Origin: Haematobacter genomosp. 1
GTDB taxonomy: Bacteria > Pseudomonadota > Alphaproteobacteria > Rhodobacterales > Rhodobacteraceae
Length of the DNA stretch: 64,000 nucleotides
Direction: 5' to 3'
Assembly: GCF_002196855.1 (NCBI RefSeq)
Contig: NZ_NIPW01000003.1
Coordinates: 1 to 64,000, forward strand
Part shown: positions 16,983 through 26,013 of the stretch, piece by piece
How the letters are laid out: every line of letters begins with the position of its first letter
How positions within the stretch are numbered: position 1 is the first letter of the stretch
Made by a program: the position numbers and the translations under genes
Notes under the pieces: model-generated
Databases searched by the model: none
What the model saw: the letters and a program-made list of their open reading frames with translations, nothing else
Told to the model about the DNA's origin: nothing

Positions 16983-18284
16983 GTGGAAGACGAAAAGAAA
17001 CCGAGGTCGCGGAGCAAGGCGAAGGCCGAAGAAGCGCAGACCTCGCCATCCGAAAGAAACCTCTCCGCGCGCGAGGCGGCAGAGGTGTTCGGGGCGACGG
17101 ACAGCCCGGAAGCCAGCGTCGATGCCCTCCCGGAGACCGTTGCAGCGGAGAACCCGGCGACGGCGGAGCACCATGATTTCGCTGCCGGGCAGGGCACCGA
17201 TCCCGCCGCTCTGCCTGACGCCGATCAACCCCGGGATCTGACGCCCGACCGTGATCTGACACTTGAGGAGCCGCTGGCAAAGGCGGCGGAGGAGGAGCGT
17301 GTGGTTCCGCCCGCCCGTCCCGTTCCGACGGAACCCGCAGCGCAGGGCGGCGGCTTCTGGCCGACGCTCGCCGGTGGAGCGATCGCGGCGGCTTTGGGGT
17401 TCGGTGCGGCCTATTTCCTTCTGCCTCGTCATACGAGCGATCCCGCATTGGAGAGCAGGATCGCGGAGCAGGCGCAGCAGATCTCCGCGATGCGTTCCGA
17501 GATCTCGGCGCTGCCCGCGCCGGCCGATCTTTCCGGGATGGAGGCGGAGCTTTCGCGTCTCTCCAATGCCGCGACCGAGGGGGAAAGCACGCTTGACGCC
17601 CTGACCTCCCGGATCACGGCGCTGGAAAATCGGCCCGTTGCCTCCGCGCCGCCAGGAGAGGCGGCGCCGCCCTCCGCAGACGTGAGCGCGGCGCTGGAAA
17701 GCTTGCGGAGCGACCTGTCCGCCCAGGCGGAGCGCAACGCCGCCCTGTCGGGCGAGGTGGAAAGTCTCCGCTCCTCATCCGCGGCCGGTGCGCGTGTGGC
17801 GGAAGGGGAGGCGATCGTCGCCAGCATCCGCATGGCGATCGAACTCGGGAGCGGTTTTGCGCCGGCTGTCGAGCGTCTGGAGCAGCTGGATGTGAACGTT
17901 CCCGCGGCCCTGAAGGAGGCCAGCGGCGGCGTGGCTCCGCTGTCCGACCTGCGCCGTGATTTCCCCGATGCCGCGCGCGCCGCGCTCGATGCCTCCTACC
18001 GTGCGACGGGGGAGGAAAGCTTTGGCGACCGGGCGGAAATGTTTCTGCGCAATCAACTGGGCATCCGCTCCCTTACCCCGCAGGAGGGCAATTCCCCCGA
18101 TGCGGTGCTCTCCCGCGCCAATGCCGCGGTGCAGGCGGGCCAGATCGATCAGGCCCTGACCGAAATCGCCACCCTTCCCGCCGCGGGTCAGGCCGCGATG
18201 GCCGGGTGGACTTCCGCCGCCAAGACCCGCGTTTCTGCACAGCAGGCTGCCGACGAGATCGTCGCCAGCCTTACCCGGAACTGA
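16983..18284 (+). CDS. Mitofilin-like inner-membrane protein (COG4223 type)
   Basis: 433 residues from a GTG at 16983 with GGGAGAG upstream (VEDEKKPRSRSKAK). The first 130 residues are charged and low in complexity, followed by one membrane helix (FWPTLAGGAIAAALGFGAAYF). A long coiled-coil region rich in Ser, Glu and Ala leads into a C-terminal mitofilin domain (FAPAVERLEQLDV, FPDAARAALDASYRAT, LAGQIDQAL-like repeats). Homologues organise inner-membrane structure and lie between hemD and the HemY-like gene in Rhodobacterales. The start is less certain because the N-terminus is disordered. Confidence 0.8.
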   Translation: MEDEKKPRSRSKAKAEEAQTSPSERNLSAREAAEVFGATDSPEASVDALPETVAAENPATAEHHDFAAGQGTDPAALPDADQPRDLTPDRDLTLEEPLAKAAEEERVVPPARPVPTEPAAQGGGFWPTLAGGAIAAALGFGAAYFLLPRHTSDPALESRIAEQAQQISAMRSEISALPAPADLSGMEAELSRLSNAATEGESTLDALTSRITALENRPVASAPPGEAAPPSADVSAALESLRSDLSAQAERNAALSGEVESLRSSSAAGARVAEGEAIVASIRMAIELGSGFAPAVERLEQLDVNVPAALKEASGGVAPLSDLRRDFPDAARAALDASYRATGEESFGDRAEMFLRNQLGIRSLTPQEGNSPDAVLSRANAAVQAGQIDQALTEIATLPAAGQAAMAGWTSAAKTRVSAQQAADEIVASLTRN

Positions 18285-18291
18285 GGCGCAC

Positions 18292-19881
18292 ATGCTCTGG
18301 TCCCTTCTCAAGGTTCTCCTCTTCGTCGCCATCATCGCGGCGCTGACCTTCGGCGCGAGCCATCTGCTCAGCGCGGGCGAAGGCATCCGCATCATCTTCG
18401 GGGATACGGAGTTTTCCATCGGACTGCTGCAGGCGGTGATCCTCTCGCTGCTCGGCCTTGTCGGCGCATGGGTGCTGTTCAAGATCGTGGGCCTCGCGGT
18501 CGCGCTGTTCCGCTTCCTGAACGGGGATGAGACGGCGATGAGCCGCTATCTCGACCGCAGCCGCGAAAAGCGGGGGTACGAGGCGCTGGCCGACGGCATC
18601 CTCGCCCTCACCGCGGGGGAGGGGCGGCTCGCCATCAACAAATCCGTCCGGGCGGAGAAATTCCTCAACCGTCCCGAACTCACGGACCTCGTCATCGCGC
18701 AGGCGGCGGAGATGGTCGGTGATTCGAAACGCGCCACAGAGGCGTGGAAGCGGCGTCTGGACGATGACCGGACGCGCTTCGTGGCCCTGCGCGGGCTGAT
18801 GCGGATGAAGCTGGCCGAAGGCGATACCGACACCGCGCTGAAACTCGCAGAGCACGCGCTGGCCATTCGCCCGCGTCATGGCGAGACTCAGGATGTCCTT
18901 CTGAAGCTTCAGGCCGACCGGGGCGACTGGAAGGGCGCGCGGCGTACGCTGGAGGCAAAGCAGCGCAGCGGCAACATGCCCCGCGATGTTTACAAGCGCC
19001 GCGACGCCGTCCTGGCGCTGCAGGAGGCAAAGGAGGTCTTTGCCGAGGGCAATTCCATCGAGGCACGGGAGGCGGCCATCGCCGCCAACCGTCAGTCCCC
19101 CGACCTCATCCCCGCCGCCGTCATGGCCGCACGCGGCTATCTCACGACCGGGGACAGGAAAAGCGCCTCGCGGGTCCTGCGCAAGGCCTGGGAGGTGTCC
19201 CCGCATCCCGACCTCGCCGCCGCCTTTGCCGAAATCGAGCCGAACGAAACCCCTGCGCAGCGCCTGAAGCGGTTCGATACGCTCCTCCGGCTGCGCCCGG
19301 ATGACGAGCAGACCCGCCTGCTGCGCGCCGAACTGAACATTGCGGCGGAGGATTTCCCAGCCGCCCGGCGGGCCATGGGCGATCTGGCGGAGACGCATCC
19401 CACCGCGCGGAGCCTTGCCATCATGGCGGCGATCGAACGGGGAGAGGGCGCGGACGATGCAGTGGTGCGCGGCTGGCTGGCCCGGGCGCTCGTTTCTCCG
19501 CGCGGGCCGCAATGGGTTTGTGACAATTGCGGTGCGATCCATGCGCAATGGGGGCCGATCTGCGACAACTGCGGCGCCTTCGACACGCTCACATGGAAAG
19601 AGCCGCCGGAAGGGGCGGGCCCCTCTCCCACGCAGGCGGAAATGCTGCCCCTGATCGTCCGCGCGCCGGAGCCGAAGTCCGCTCCCGTCGCCCCGGTCGC
19701 GGAACCGGAGCCGGAACCCGTGCCTGAGTCGGTAACCATCGCGCCGGACGAAACACCGGAGCCGGTGGTGGAAACGCCGCCCCTCCCGGTCGAGCCGCAA
19801 GAGCCGCAGCCGGCCAGCTCGAGCCCGTTCCACACCCCGCGCGCGGTTGACCTCGACGCGATGCGGAAAGCCGGGGGCTGA
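18292..19881 (+). CDS. HemY-like TPR membrane protein of the heme cluster
   Basis: 529 residues. Two N-terminal membrane helices (LLKVLLFVAIIAALTFGA and LLQAVILSLLGLVGAWVLF) match the HemY N-terminal domain. Tetratricopeptide-like helices follow through about residue 390. A zinc ribbon lies at about 405-428: CDNCGAIHAQWGPICDNCGA, four Cys in two CxxC pairs. The last 90 residues are Pro/Glu-rich and probably disordered. This is not the protoporphyrinogen oxidase also called HemY; its function in heme synthesis is not settled. It begins 7 bases after the mitofilin gene. Confidence 0.85.
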   Translation: MLWSLLKVLLFVAIIAALTFGASHLLSAGEGIRIIFGDTEFSIGLLQAVILSLLGLVGAWVLFKIVGLAVALFRFLNGDETAMSRYLDRSREKRGYEALADGILALTAGEGRLAINKSVRAEKFLNRPELTDLVIAQAAEMVGDSKRATEAWKRRLDDDRTRFVALRGLMRMKLAEGDTDTALKLAEHALAIRPRHGETQDVLLKLQADRGDWKGARRTLEAKQRSGNMPRDVYKRRDAVLALQEAKEVFAEGNSIEAREAAIAANRQSPDLIPAAVMAARGYLTTGDRKSASRVLRKAWEVSPHPDLAAAFAEIEPNETPAQRLKRFDTLLRLRPDDEQTRLLRAELNIAAEDFPAARRAMGDLAETHPTARSLAIMAAIERGEGADDAVVRGWLARALVSPRGPQWVCDNCGAIHAQWGPICDNCGAFDTLTWKEPPEGAGPSPTQAEMLPLIVRAPEPKSAPVAPVAEPEPEPVPESVTIAPDETPEPVVETPPLPVEPQEPQPASSSPFHTPRAVDLDAMRKAGG

Positions 19882-19988
19882 GCGCGAGAATTCTTGCGTT
19901 TTAGGGCTACACACCCCCGCAGGATGGTGCTATCAGCCCGCCACAACGCCCCTCCGGCCCCGGCCGGGCGGGCCTCCCGCAAGGGAAC

Positions 19989-20064
19989 GCCGCAGTAGCT
20001 CAGCTGGTAGAGCACGTCATTCGTAATGATGGGGTCGGGGGTTCGAGTCCCTTCTGCGGCACCA
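19989..20064 (+). tRNA. tRNA-Thr (anticodon CGT), CCA encoded
   Basis: The acceptor stem GCCGCAG pairs with CTGCGGC, followed by discriminator A and CCA. The D arm GCTC-AGCTGGTA-GAGC, anticodon stem CGTCA/TGATG with loop TTCGTAA (anticodon CGT, reads ACG) and T arm GGGGGTTCGAGTCCCTT are all in place. Total 76 nt. Confidence 0.97.
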
Positions 20065-20113
20065 CTTCATCAACAAAAACCGGCACGTTCAGGGCATCCA
20101 TCTCCGTGCCGCT

Positions 20114-20308
20114 TCATGGCTCGGTTGTGCCGAACGGGGTCTGCTCCCGCGGTTTCCAGCCGTCGGGCCTCTTGCCCTTCGGCGGCTCCAGCGCACCCTT
20201 GTGGACCAGCCCCTCGGATTGCAGCCGCGCCAGCGCACTATCGATCCACCGGTCGCCGTAGAGCGACCTTTCGGAGAAGAACACGTCCGTCTCAATGGCA
20301 AGGAACAC
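20114..20308 (-). pseudogene. argS: Fragment of arginyl-tRNA synthetase gene
   Basis: About 64 residues read FFSERSLYGDRWIDSALARL, then GLVHKGALEPPKGKRPDGW and KPREQTPFGTTEP before a stop. This is the segment of alphaproteobacterial ArgS after the catalytic core (SEKxLY ... EPPKGK ... PREQTLFxxT). The aminoacylation site and anticodon-binding domain are absent, so it cannot function alone. Its 3' end lies about 50 bp beyond the tRNA-Thr gene and its 5' end fades into non-coding DNA with repeat elements. The 20309-20569 stretch upstream holds no gene I can recognise. A full argS presumably exists elsewhere. Confidence 0.7.
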
Positions 20309-20569
20309 CGCCGCCGCGATCCGGATAGGCCGTCACCCCATGCGATCGTGCCCGCCTCGGCCGCGTGTGGCGGAACACATTCGGCGGGGGATGCCGTCAG
20401 CCAGCGAGTTGGAAGAAATCTTGCCGGAACGGGATGTGTCACGCATCGGTTTACCTCGGGATGTCGAGTGATCCCCATGGAAATGGCCGGTGCATGGGCT
20501 GCCTCTCTTGCCCGCCTGCGATTTGCGGCCAGAGCTGGGCGAGGCGGCACTTGCAGACGCATCTTTGGC

Positions 20570-20724
20570 AGCGTGCTGAAAAAAGTATCCCGAGGTTGCT
20601 CCGGGGCGGAGATCTTCCATGGTTGAAGAACTCCCCGGAAGCCGCAGGTTTTGGCTCGTGACCGGACCGATTTCCTGGTTTCAACCCAAGGTCGGGGAGC
20701 ACCACGATTTTTTCAGCTGTTAGC
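20570..20724 (-). repeat. Interspersed MITE-like element, copy C (subfamily II)
   Basis: Ends AGCGTGCTGAAAAAAGT and ATTTTTTCAGCTGTTAGC are imperfect inverted repeats. On the minus strand its middle (GGTCCGGTCACGAGCCAAAA, then GCGGCTTCCGGGG) matches copy G at 31848-32003 much better than the other copies. Confidence 0.75.
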
Positions 20725-20847
20725 ATGGTCCTGTTCTCGGACCCGGGAAATCGGTCCCGCAATGACCTGACATCCGTAGCGTTCCGGCTGGACCTCGCCG
20801 GACAAGGGACGATTTCCGCTCCGAAGCAAACTTCAGCAGTCTGCCTG
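20714..20847 (+). repeat. Interspersed MITE-like element, copy H (subfamily I, decayed)
   Basis: It starts in the right end of copy C and ends ACTTCAGCAGTCTGCC. The core GGGAAATCGGTCCCGC, TTCCGGCTGGACCTCG and GATTTCCGCTCCGAA aligns with copies E and F1. The tandem, end-sharing arrangement with C resembles F1/F2. The remaining bases to 21028 hold no gene. Confidence 0.6.
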
Positions 20848-21031
20848 GCGCGGTCGTCCGAAAAAACTGGGCTTCTCCTGTACTGGCGCCCCTGCCCAGG
20901 GGAGGGTGTCCACCGTAGCGTCCTGGCCGCAGTCCCATGTTGTGCTCCCACGTCTCGCTTGCCGCGCTGCGCGATTGCCGCGATAAGGCTGCGTCCCGAA
21001 GGATGGAGCGGGAAATCGAAAAGGACGCATG

Positions 21032-22369
21032 ATGACTGAGACGCTGCAAGGCGCGGGTGAGGAAAACCGCCCGCTCAACCGTGAGGATTTCAAGGTTCTG
21101 GGCCTGTCGGCTCTGGGCGGGGCGTTGGAATTCTACGACTTCATCATCTTTGTCTTTTTCGCGGCGGTCATCGGCCATCTGTTCTTTCCGCCGGACATGC
21201 CGGACTGGCTCGTCATGATCCAGACCTTCGGCATCTTTGCTGCCGGTTACCTCGTGCGTCCGCAGGGCGGGATCGTCATGGCGCATTATGGCGACAAGGT
21301 GGGGCGCAAGCGCGTATTTGCCCTTTCGGTGTTCCTCATGTCGATCTCGACGCTGGGCATGGCGATGCTGCCGACCTATGCGACCATCGGCGTGCTGGCT
21401 CCGATCCTGCTGATCGTGCTCCGCATGTTGCAGGGCGCGGCCATCGGCGGCGAGGTTCCGGGCGCATGGACATTCGTGGCCGAACACGTACCGGCCCGGC
21501 GCGTGGGCATGGCCTGCGGGTTCCTGTGTTCCGGCCTGACGATGGGCATCCTGCTCGGCTCGCTGGTCGCCACGGCGATCAACTGGAGCTTCACGGCGGA
21601 ACAGGTTTCCGCCTGGGCATGGCGTCTTCCGTTCTTCCTCGGCGGGATCTTCGGCCTGCTTGCGGTCTATCTGCGCCGCTGGCTGTCGGAGACGCCGATC
21701 TTCCTCGCCATGAAGCAGGACAGCCGCCTGCAGGAGACGCTGCCGATCCGCACCGTCCTGCGCGACCATATGCACGGTGTCATCATCTCCGGCCTGCTCA
21801 CCTGGGTTTTGTCCGCCGGAATCGTCGTCACCACGCTGATGACGGCGACCTTTCTGCAAAAGCTCTATGGCTATTCCGCGCTGGAGGCCCTCTCCGCCAC
21901 CAGCTTCGGCACGCTGTTCCTGATCTTCGGGACGGTCAGCGCCGGGGCGATCGTGGACAGGGTGGGCAGCGGCCCGTTTTTCGCAGTGGCGGGGGTGGTG
22001 TTCGGGGTGGCGACCTTCACCTTCTACACCTTCGCGGGCGTCTCCCTGCCGGTTCTGTTCGGGCTTTACGCGGTGATGGGGCTGGCCGTCGGCATGGTGG
22101 GGGCGGTGCCCTATGTCATGGTGCGGGCCTTTCCGGCGCAGGTGCGGTTTTCCGGGCTTTCCTTCTCCTACAACGTGGCCTACGCGATCTTCGGCGGGTT
22201 GACGCCGGTGCTCGTCACCACGTTCCTTGCCGTCAGCCCGATGGCCCATGCGTGGTATCTGGTGTTCATCGCCGCGCTGACGACGGGTCTGGGCTTCTAC
22301 CTGATGGCGAACAGCGCACGGGTGGAGGGGGAGATCGGCCTCGACGGAACGGAAGCGGCGGCCCATTGA
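21032..22369 (+). CDS. MFS transporter, metabolite:H+ symporter type
   Basis: About 445 residues with 12 predicted membrane helices. Two adjacent ATGs exist (21029 and 21032); AAGGA is best spaced for the second. LSALGGALEFYDFIIFVFFA and the loop AHYGDKVGRKRVFALSVFLM are the MHS (proline/betaine, citrate, shikimate) pattern, as is MLQGAAIGGEVPGAWTFVAE. It probably imports a small organic acid or zwitterion with protons; the substrate cannot be told. It stands alone and is convergent with the transglutaminase-like gene 15 bases beyond its stop. Confidence 0.85.
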   Translation: MTETLQGAGEENRPLNREDFKVLGLSALGGALEFYDFIIFVFFAAVIGHLFFPPDMPDWLVMIQTFGIFAAGYLVRPQGGIVMAHYGDKVGRKRVFALSVFLMSISTLGMAMLPTYATIGVLAPILLIVLRMLQGAAIGGEVPGAWTFVAEHVPARRVGMACGFLCSGLTMGILLGSLVATAINWSFTAEQVSAWAWRLPFFLGGIFGLLAVYLRRWLSETPIFLAMKQDSRLQETLPIRTVLRDHMHGVIISGLLTWVLSAGIVVTTLMTATFLQKLYGYSALEALSATSFGTLFLIFGTVSAGAIVDRVGSGPFFAVAGVVFGVATFTFYTFAGVSLPVLFGLYAVMGLAVGMVGAVPYVMVRAFPAQVRFSGLSFSYNVAYAIFGGLTPVLVTTFLAVSPMAHAWYLVFIAALTTGLGFYLMANSARVEGEIGLDGTEAAAH

Positions 22370-22384
22370 GGGCCGCCCCCCGCA

Positions 22385-23482
22385 TCATACCGCGCGTGCG
22401 GTGATCGTGTAGGCGAAGGCCTTGGCGTCAAGCTCATTCAGCGCGGCGCCCTCCACCGTCCCCTGCGGATACATGAGGAAGGGCAGGGTGCCCGTCCGGC
22501 CCGGCAGGTGCAGATCCTCCGCCCGGTTGTAGGCTACCCAGTTGCCCTCCCAGTTGCCGAGCAGCGCCGCGTTCACCTTCGTCACCAGCGGGTCGGACGG
22601 GTCACGGATCCAGCGGTCCGATTCGGCGCGCATCACCTTGAGTACATCGGCGGGGTCCATCGCGACCCAGCCGTAACCGTCGAGCCAGACCTCCGCCCGG
22701 CAGTGTTGCGCGCCGGTGATCGTCTCACTGTTCGCGCCGAGCTGCTTGTAGCCGAAGGCAGAGGGCGCAACCCGAACCCCGTACATGTCGCGCGCGGGAA
22801 CGCCCGATGCGCGGGCGAGGGCCACGAACAACCCGTTCAGATCGGCGCATTTCCCGCCCAGCCCGGCGCTGGTCAGCGTTGCCACGGCATCCCCCGGACC
22901 GCAGCCCGGCGTGTCGAGATTGCGGTAGCAGTTGGCAACGATATAGGCATAGATCGCGCGCACCTTCTCCACATCCGTGGTGGCGCCCGCGGTGATCCGT
23001 GCCGCCGTCTCCGCCACCACGCCGTCGAGCGGCTTCATCGCGGAGGGCCGCAGCGCCGCTGCCAGAACGGCAGGGTCTTCCCCGGCTTCAGAAGGTTTCG
23101 ACCAGTCGATGGTGCGGTTCCGCGTCTCGAACCGGCTGACCAGTTCAAGGTTTCCAGGCGTCTTGCCATCGAACTCCGCATGCAGGAAGCGCGCGCCAGT
23201 GGCGGGGTCAGTCACCAGCTCGGCCTGCGCCGCATTGCCTGTCCAGCCATCGTCGAGGCTGCGCTGGTAATCGGTGGAGAGCGAGGGCACCGGCAGCCAT
23301 ATCTCCGCCTTGCCGGCGGGAAGGGCAATCGCCGTGCGTGTCTCGTAAGCCCGCCAGGGCGTGGGTGCCGGGGCGAAGCTGACAGGATCGGCCCAAGCGC
23401 GGGAGGCGAGGCCCCCGAACATCGGGGCGAACCCTGCGGCCAGTGCGATCTTCAGAACGGTCCTGCGGGGGTGGGCGGTCAT
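22385..23482 (-). CDS. Exported transglutaminase-like cysteine peptidase-fold protein
   Basis: 365 residues. The N-terminus HPRRTVLKIALAAGFAPMF...ASRAWA looks like a Tat signal with twin Arg, so export in folded form is likely. The transglutaminase-like core has GLGGKCADLNGLFVALARA (catalytic Cys), ITGAQHCRAEVWLDGYGW (catalytic His) and VAMDPADV (Asp). Similar bacterial proteins are putative proteases or protein-modifying enzymes; no substrate is evident. The N-terminal 150 residues are the beta-rich part common in such proteins. Confidence 0.83.
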   Translation of the reverse strand: MTAHPRRTVLKIALAAGFAPMFGGLASRAWADPVSFAPAPTPWRAYETRTAIALPAGKAEIWLPVPSLSTDYQRSLDDGWTGNAAQAELVTDPATGARFLHAEFDGKTPGNLELVSRFETRNRTIDWSKPSEAGEDPAVLAAALRPSAMKPLDGVVAETAARITAGATTDVEKVRAIYAYIVANCYRNLDTPGCGPGDAVATLTSAGLGGKCADLNGLFVALARASGVPARDMYGVRVAPSAFGYKQLGANSETITGAQHCRAEVWLDGYGWVAMDPADVLKVMRAESDRWIRDPSDPLVTKVNAALLGNWEGNWVAYNRAEDLHLPGRTGTLPFLMYPQGTVEGAALNELDAKAFAYTITARAV

Positions 23483-23563
23483 CGGCTCCTCCTGTCCGTG
23501 GGTATCCGAACAGACTGCGCCAAGACCCGATCACGCTCAACGATTTTCGGGAGAAGAAAGGGT

Positions 23564-23657
23564 GAGAGGCTGGACAACGACCCAAGCGGGACTCGTTACG
23601 GCTGCTTCCTTCCGGACCTGACCGAGTTGGCGAGGCGCTCGCCCGCGCCAACCTCTC
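23564..23657 (-). ncRNA. ffs: Signal recognition particle RNA (4.5S, small bacterial type)
   Basis: On the minus strand the conserved apical domain GGTCAGGTCCGGAAGGAAGC is intact, including the GGAA tetraloop and the asymmetric loop that bind Ffh. The closing stem GAGAGGTTGG pairs with CCAGCCTCTC to form a roughly 94-nt hairpin. SRP RNA guides co-translational membrane targeting. Exact ends are estimated from the stem. Confidence 0.93.
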
Positions 23658-23695
23658 GCGGGGGGATCTAAGGGGCGCGGGCGGAAATGGCAAGC

Positions 23696-24073
23696 CTACT
23701 CTGCAGCGACCAGCCGCTGATTCGCACCCTCGTCATAGGCTTCCCGCGCCGCGCAGACCCGTTCGTAATTCGCCTCCGCCCAATTGCCGAGCGCGCGGAG
23801 CGGCACCTGCAGCTCCTCTCCCAGCGGGGTGAGCCGATATTCCACACGCGGCGGCACGGTCGGATACACCCGCCGGTGAACGTAGCCGTCCCGCTCCAGC
23901 CCGCGGAGGGTGACCGTCAGCATCTTCTGTGAAATACCGGTAATCGACCGCTTTATCTCGGAGAATCGGCGCGGTTCAGGGCTGAGATGCATGACGATCA
24001 GCACGCTCCACTTGTCACCGACAAGGGAAATGATGTCATTCACGCGGTTGCAGCGCTGATGAGTGGGTTCCAT
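23696..24073 (-). CDS. HxlR-family transcriptional regulator
   Basis: 125 residues from the ATG at 24073 (MEPTHQRCNRVNDII), which has AGAAGG upstream; an in-frame start at 24148 would run into the divergent promoter. The winged helix reads LVGDKWSVLIVMHLSPEPRRFSE, ITGISQKMLTVTLRGLERDG and VYPTVPPRVEYRLTPLGEEL, all HxlR hallmarks. HxlR proteins often carry an N-terminal Cys that senses quinones or aldehydes; Cys8 fits. It is divergent from an FMN reductase gene, its probable target. Confidence 0.9.
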   Translation of the reverse strand: MEPTHQRCNRVNDIISLVGDKWSVLIVMHLSPEPRRFSEIKRSITGISQKMLTVTLRGLERDGYVHRRVYPTVPPRVEYRLTPLGEELQVPLRALGNWAEANYERVCAAREAYDEGANQRLVAAE

Positions 24074-24168
24074 GGGTGTAACCTTCTGACTGCAAGGTGC
24101 CTTCTTGCGTTTCGCGAGACGGTTACTAATTTGCCCCCAGTCACTCAAAGAAACAAGAGGCTCCTCCC

Positions 24169-24732
24169 ATGAAGACCGTGGCCGTTCTGGTCGGATCGCT
24201 CCGCAAGGATTCGATCAACCGCAAATTCGCCGAAGCGCTGGCAAAGCTCGCCGCCGGCAAACTGGATTTCAAATTCGTCGAGATCGGTGATCTGCCGCTC
24301 TACAATGAAGACCTGTGGGACAAGGTGCCGGCTTCCGTCCTGCGGATGAAAGCCGAGGTCGAGGCCGCCGATGCCGTCCTCTTCGTTACGCCCGAATACA
24401 ACCGCATGCTCTCCCCCGCGTTGAAGAACGCCGCCGACTGGGGCTCCCGCCCCTATGGGAAAAGCTCCTGGATGGGCAAACCCGCCGCTGTCGTCGGGAC
24501 CACGCCCGGCACGACGGGCTCCGCCGCCGGACAACAGTCAATGAAGATGCTCGCGACGATTCTGGGCACCGTGCAACTCGGTCAGCCGGAAGTGTATTTC
24601 GTCTGGAAGCCCGAACTGTTCGATGCCACCGGCACGCTGGTCGAGCCGACGGCCAAGGCGTTCCTGTCGAGCTGGATCGACGCTTTCGCCAATCTCATCG
24701 ACGCGGTCGCCAAGGAGCCGGTTCCCGCCTGA
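24169..24732 (+). CDS. NAD(P)H-dependent FMN reductase (ChrR/YieF-like quinone reductase)
   Basis: 187 residues of flavodoxin-like fold. FMN phosphate is bound by VGSLRKDSINRK (residues about 8-19), and FVTPEYNRMLSPALKNAADW plus SRPYGKSSWMGKP form the rest of the flavin site. Relatives reduce quinones, azo dyes or chromate by two-electron transfer and protect against redox stress. The divergent HxlR regulator suggests induction by an electrophile or quinone. AGAGGCTCCTCCC precedes the ATG. Confidence 0.88.
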   Translation: MKTVAVLVGSLRKDSINRKFAEALAKLAAGKLDFKFVEIGDLPLYNEDLWDKVPASVLRMKAEVEAADAVLFVTPEYNRMLSPALKNAADWGSRPYGKSSWMGKPAAVVGTTPGTTGSAAGQQSMKMLATILGTVQLGQPEVYFVWKPELFDATGTLVEPTAKAFLSSWIDAFANLIDAVAKEPVPA

Positions 24733-24733
24733 T

Positions 24734-25177
24734 CTACCTGTCGAGATCGGCGATGAGGGACTTCATCTCGCCGATCTCCCGCTCTTGGGTCGTGATGATC
24801 CCATCGGCCAGCGACCGCACCCTCGGGTCGGTGATATGCGCCCGCGATGACGTCAGGATGGCGATGGAATGATGCGGGATCATCGCGCGCATCCATGCCA
24901 CATCCCCTACGGTCGCCTGCGACCGGAGCAGGGCGAGCGCCACCACGAACACCACGGCGCTCCCCGCGAGAATGGCGTAATTCGCGGCGCGGTTGCGATA
25001 CATGCCCCACATGAAAAGCAGCATGACCACCGCCATCCCCGCACCCATGTAGAGCGCGGCGAAGGCGCGGGTTTCGCTGAAATAGACGTGATCCCAGCTC
25101 CAGGTATTGAGATACATCAGGACGTACATCAGCACGGTGGAAACGGCGATCATGATGAGGAAGCGGGCGTAGGACAT
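24734..25177 (-). CDS. DUF305 membrane protein
   Basis: 147 residues. Three membrane helices (FLIMIAVSTVLMYVLMYL, LYMGAGMAVVMLLFMWGM, YAILAGSAVVFVVALALL) precede a short DUF305 segment with MRAMIPHHSIAILTSSRAHI and EREIGEMKSLIADL. The HH pair in MIPHHS is the family signature and probably binds metal; some relatives are linked to copper handling. The stop lies directly against the stop of the convergent FMN reductase (one base between). Confidence 0.82.
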   Translation of the reverse strand: MSYARFLIMIAVSTVLMYVLMYLNTWSWDHVYFSETRAFAALYMGAGMAVVMLLFMWGMYRNRAANYAILAGSAVVFVVALALLRSQATVGDVAWMRAMIPHHSIAILTSSRAHITDPRVRSLADGIITTQEREIGEMKSLIADLDR

Positions 25178-25245
25178 CGGCTTCTCCTGACTGGATCAGG
25201 ATCAACCGCCCCCGGTGAAATGGTTCCCCGCCGATCCCCGAATTC

Positions 25246-26013
25246 TCAGCCCGGATTGCGTTCCGCCCAGCCGGCGAAAACCTTCTCCAGCGCCACGACG
25301 ATGTAGTAGAGCACGATCCCCAGGAAGGCGAGCGCGAGCAGGACGGCGAACATCAGCGGGTAATCCGCATTGATCTTGCCCGAATCGAACAGAGCGCCAA
25401 GGCCCCGGCCGTGCGGCTCCACGATCTCCATCAGGTTGGTGCCGATGAAGGCCAGCGTGACGGCAACCTTCAGCGCGCCGAAGAACTCCGGCAGGGTCTT
25501 CGGCAGGGCGATCTTGCGGAATATGGTGAACTTGGACGCGCCGAGGGATCGCAGGATGTCGCGATACTCCGGCTCCAGCGTGGACAGGCCGATCGCCACC
25601 GACACGGAGATCGGGAAGAAGGAGATCATGAAGGCCATGAGGATGGTGTTGAAATCATGCTGGCCCACGAAGATCAGCGCCACCACCGGCACCACCGTCG
25701 CCTTCGGTATGGCGTTGAAGCCCACCAGCAGCGGATAGAGCGCATCCCGCATGGTGCGGGAAAAGCCCATGACCATGCCCAGCAGCGTGCCGAAGATCAC
25801 CGCCAGCACCAGACCCACGACCGTGCGCCACAGCGTCTGCCAGCCTTGGGTGAAGAACAGCTCCCGGTATTTCCAGAAGGCGGGCGGCAGGTCTGAGGGG
25901 GAGGCCATCACGTAGTTCGGCCAGCCCTTCACCCAGACCAGAAATTCCCACCCCGCGAGCAGGAGCACCGTGGCGATCAGCGGAATGGCGATCTTGCGCA
26001 GCGTTTCCATCAA
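25246..26013 (-). CDS. ABC transporter permease (NitT/TauT/NMT1-type)
   Basis: 255 residues with about six membrane helices. The cytoplasmic EAA loop reads EYRDILRSLGASKFTIFRKIALPKTLPE, containing the ATPase-docking glycine. It belongs to the SsuC/TauC/ThiX-like permeases. The start overlaps the ATPase stop by four bases. It is the last gene of a three-gene importer operon. Confidence 0.88.
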   Translation of the reverse strand: MMETLRKIAIPLIATVLLLAGWEFLVWVKGWPNYVMASPSDLPPAFWKYRELFFTQGWQTLWRTVVGLVLAVIFGTLLGMVMGFSRTMRDALYPLLVGFNAIPKATVVPVVALIFVGQHDFNTILMAFMISFFPISVSVAIGLSTLEPEYRDILRSLGASKFTIFRKIALPKTLPEFFGALKVAVTLAFIGTNLMEIVEPHGRGLGALFDSGKINADYPLMFAVLLALAFLGIVLYYIVVALEKVFAGWAERNPG

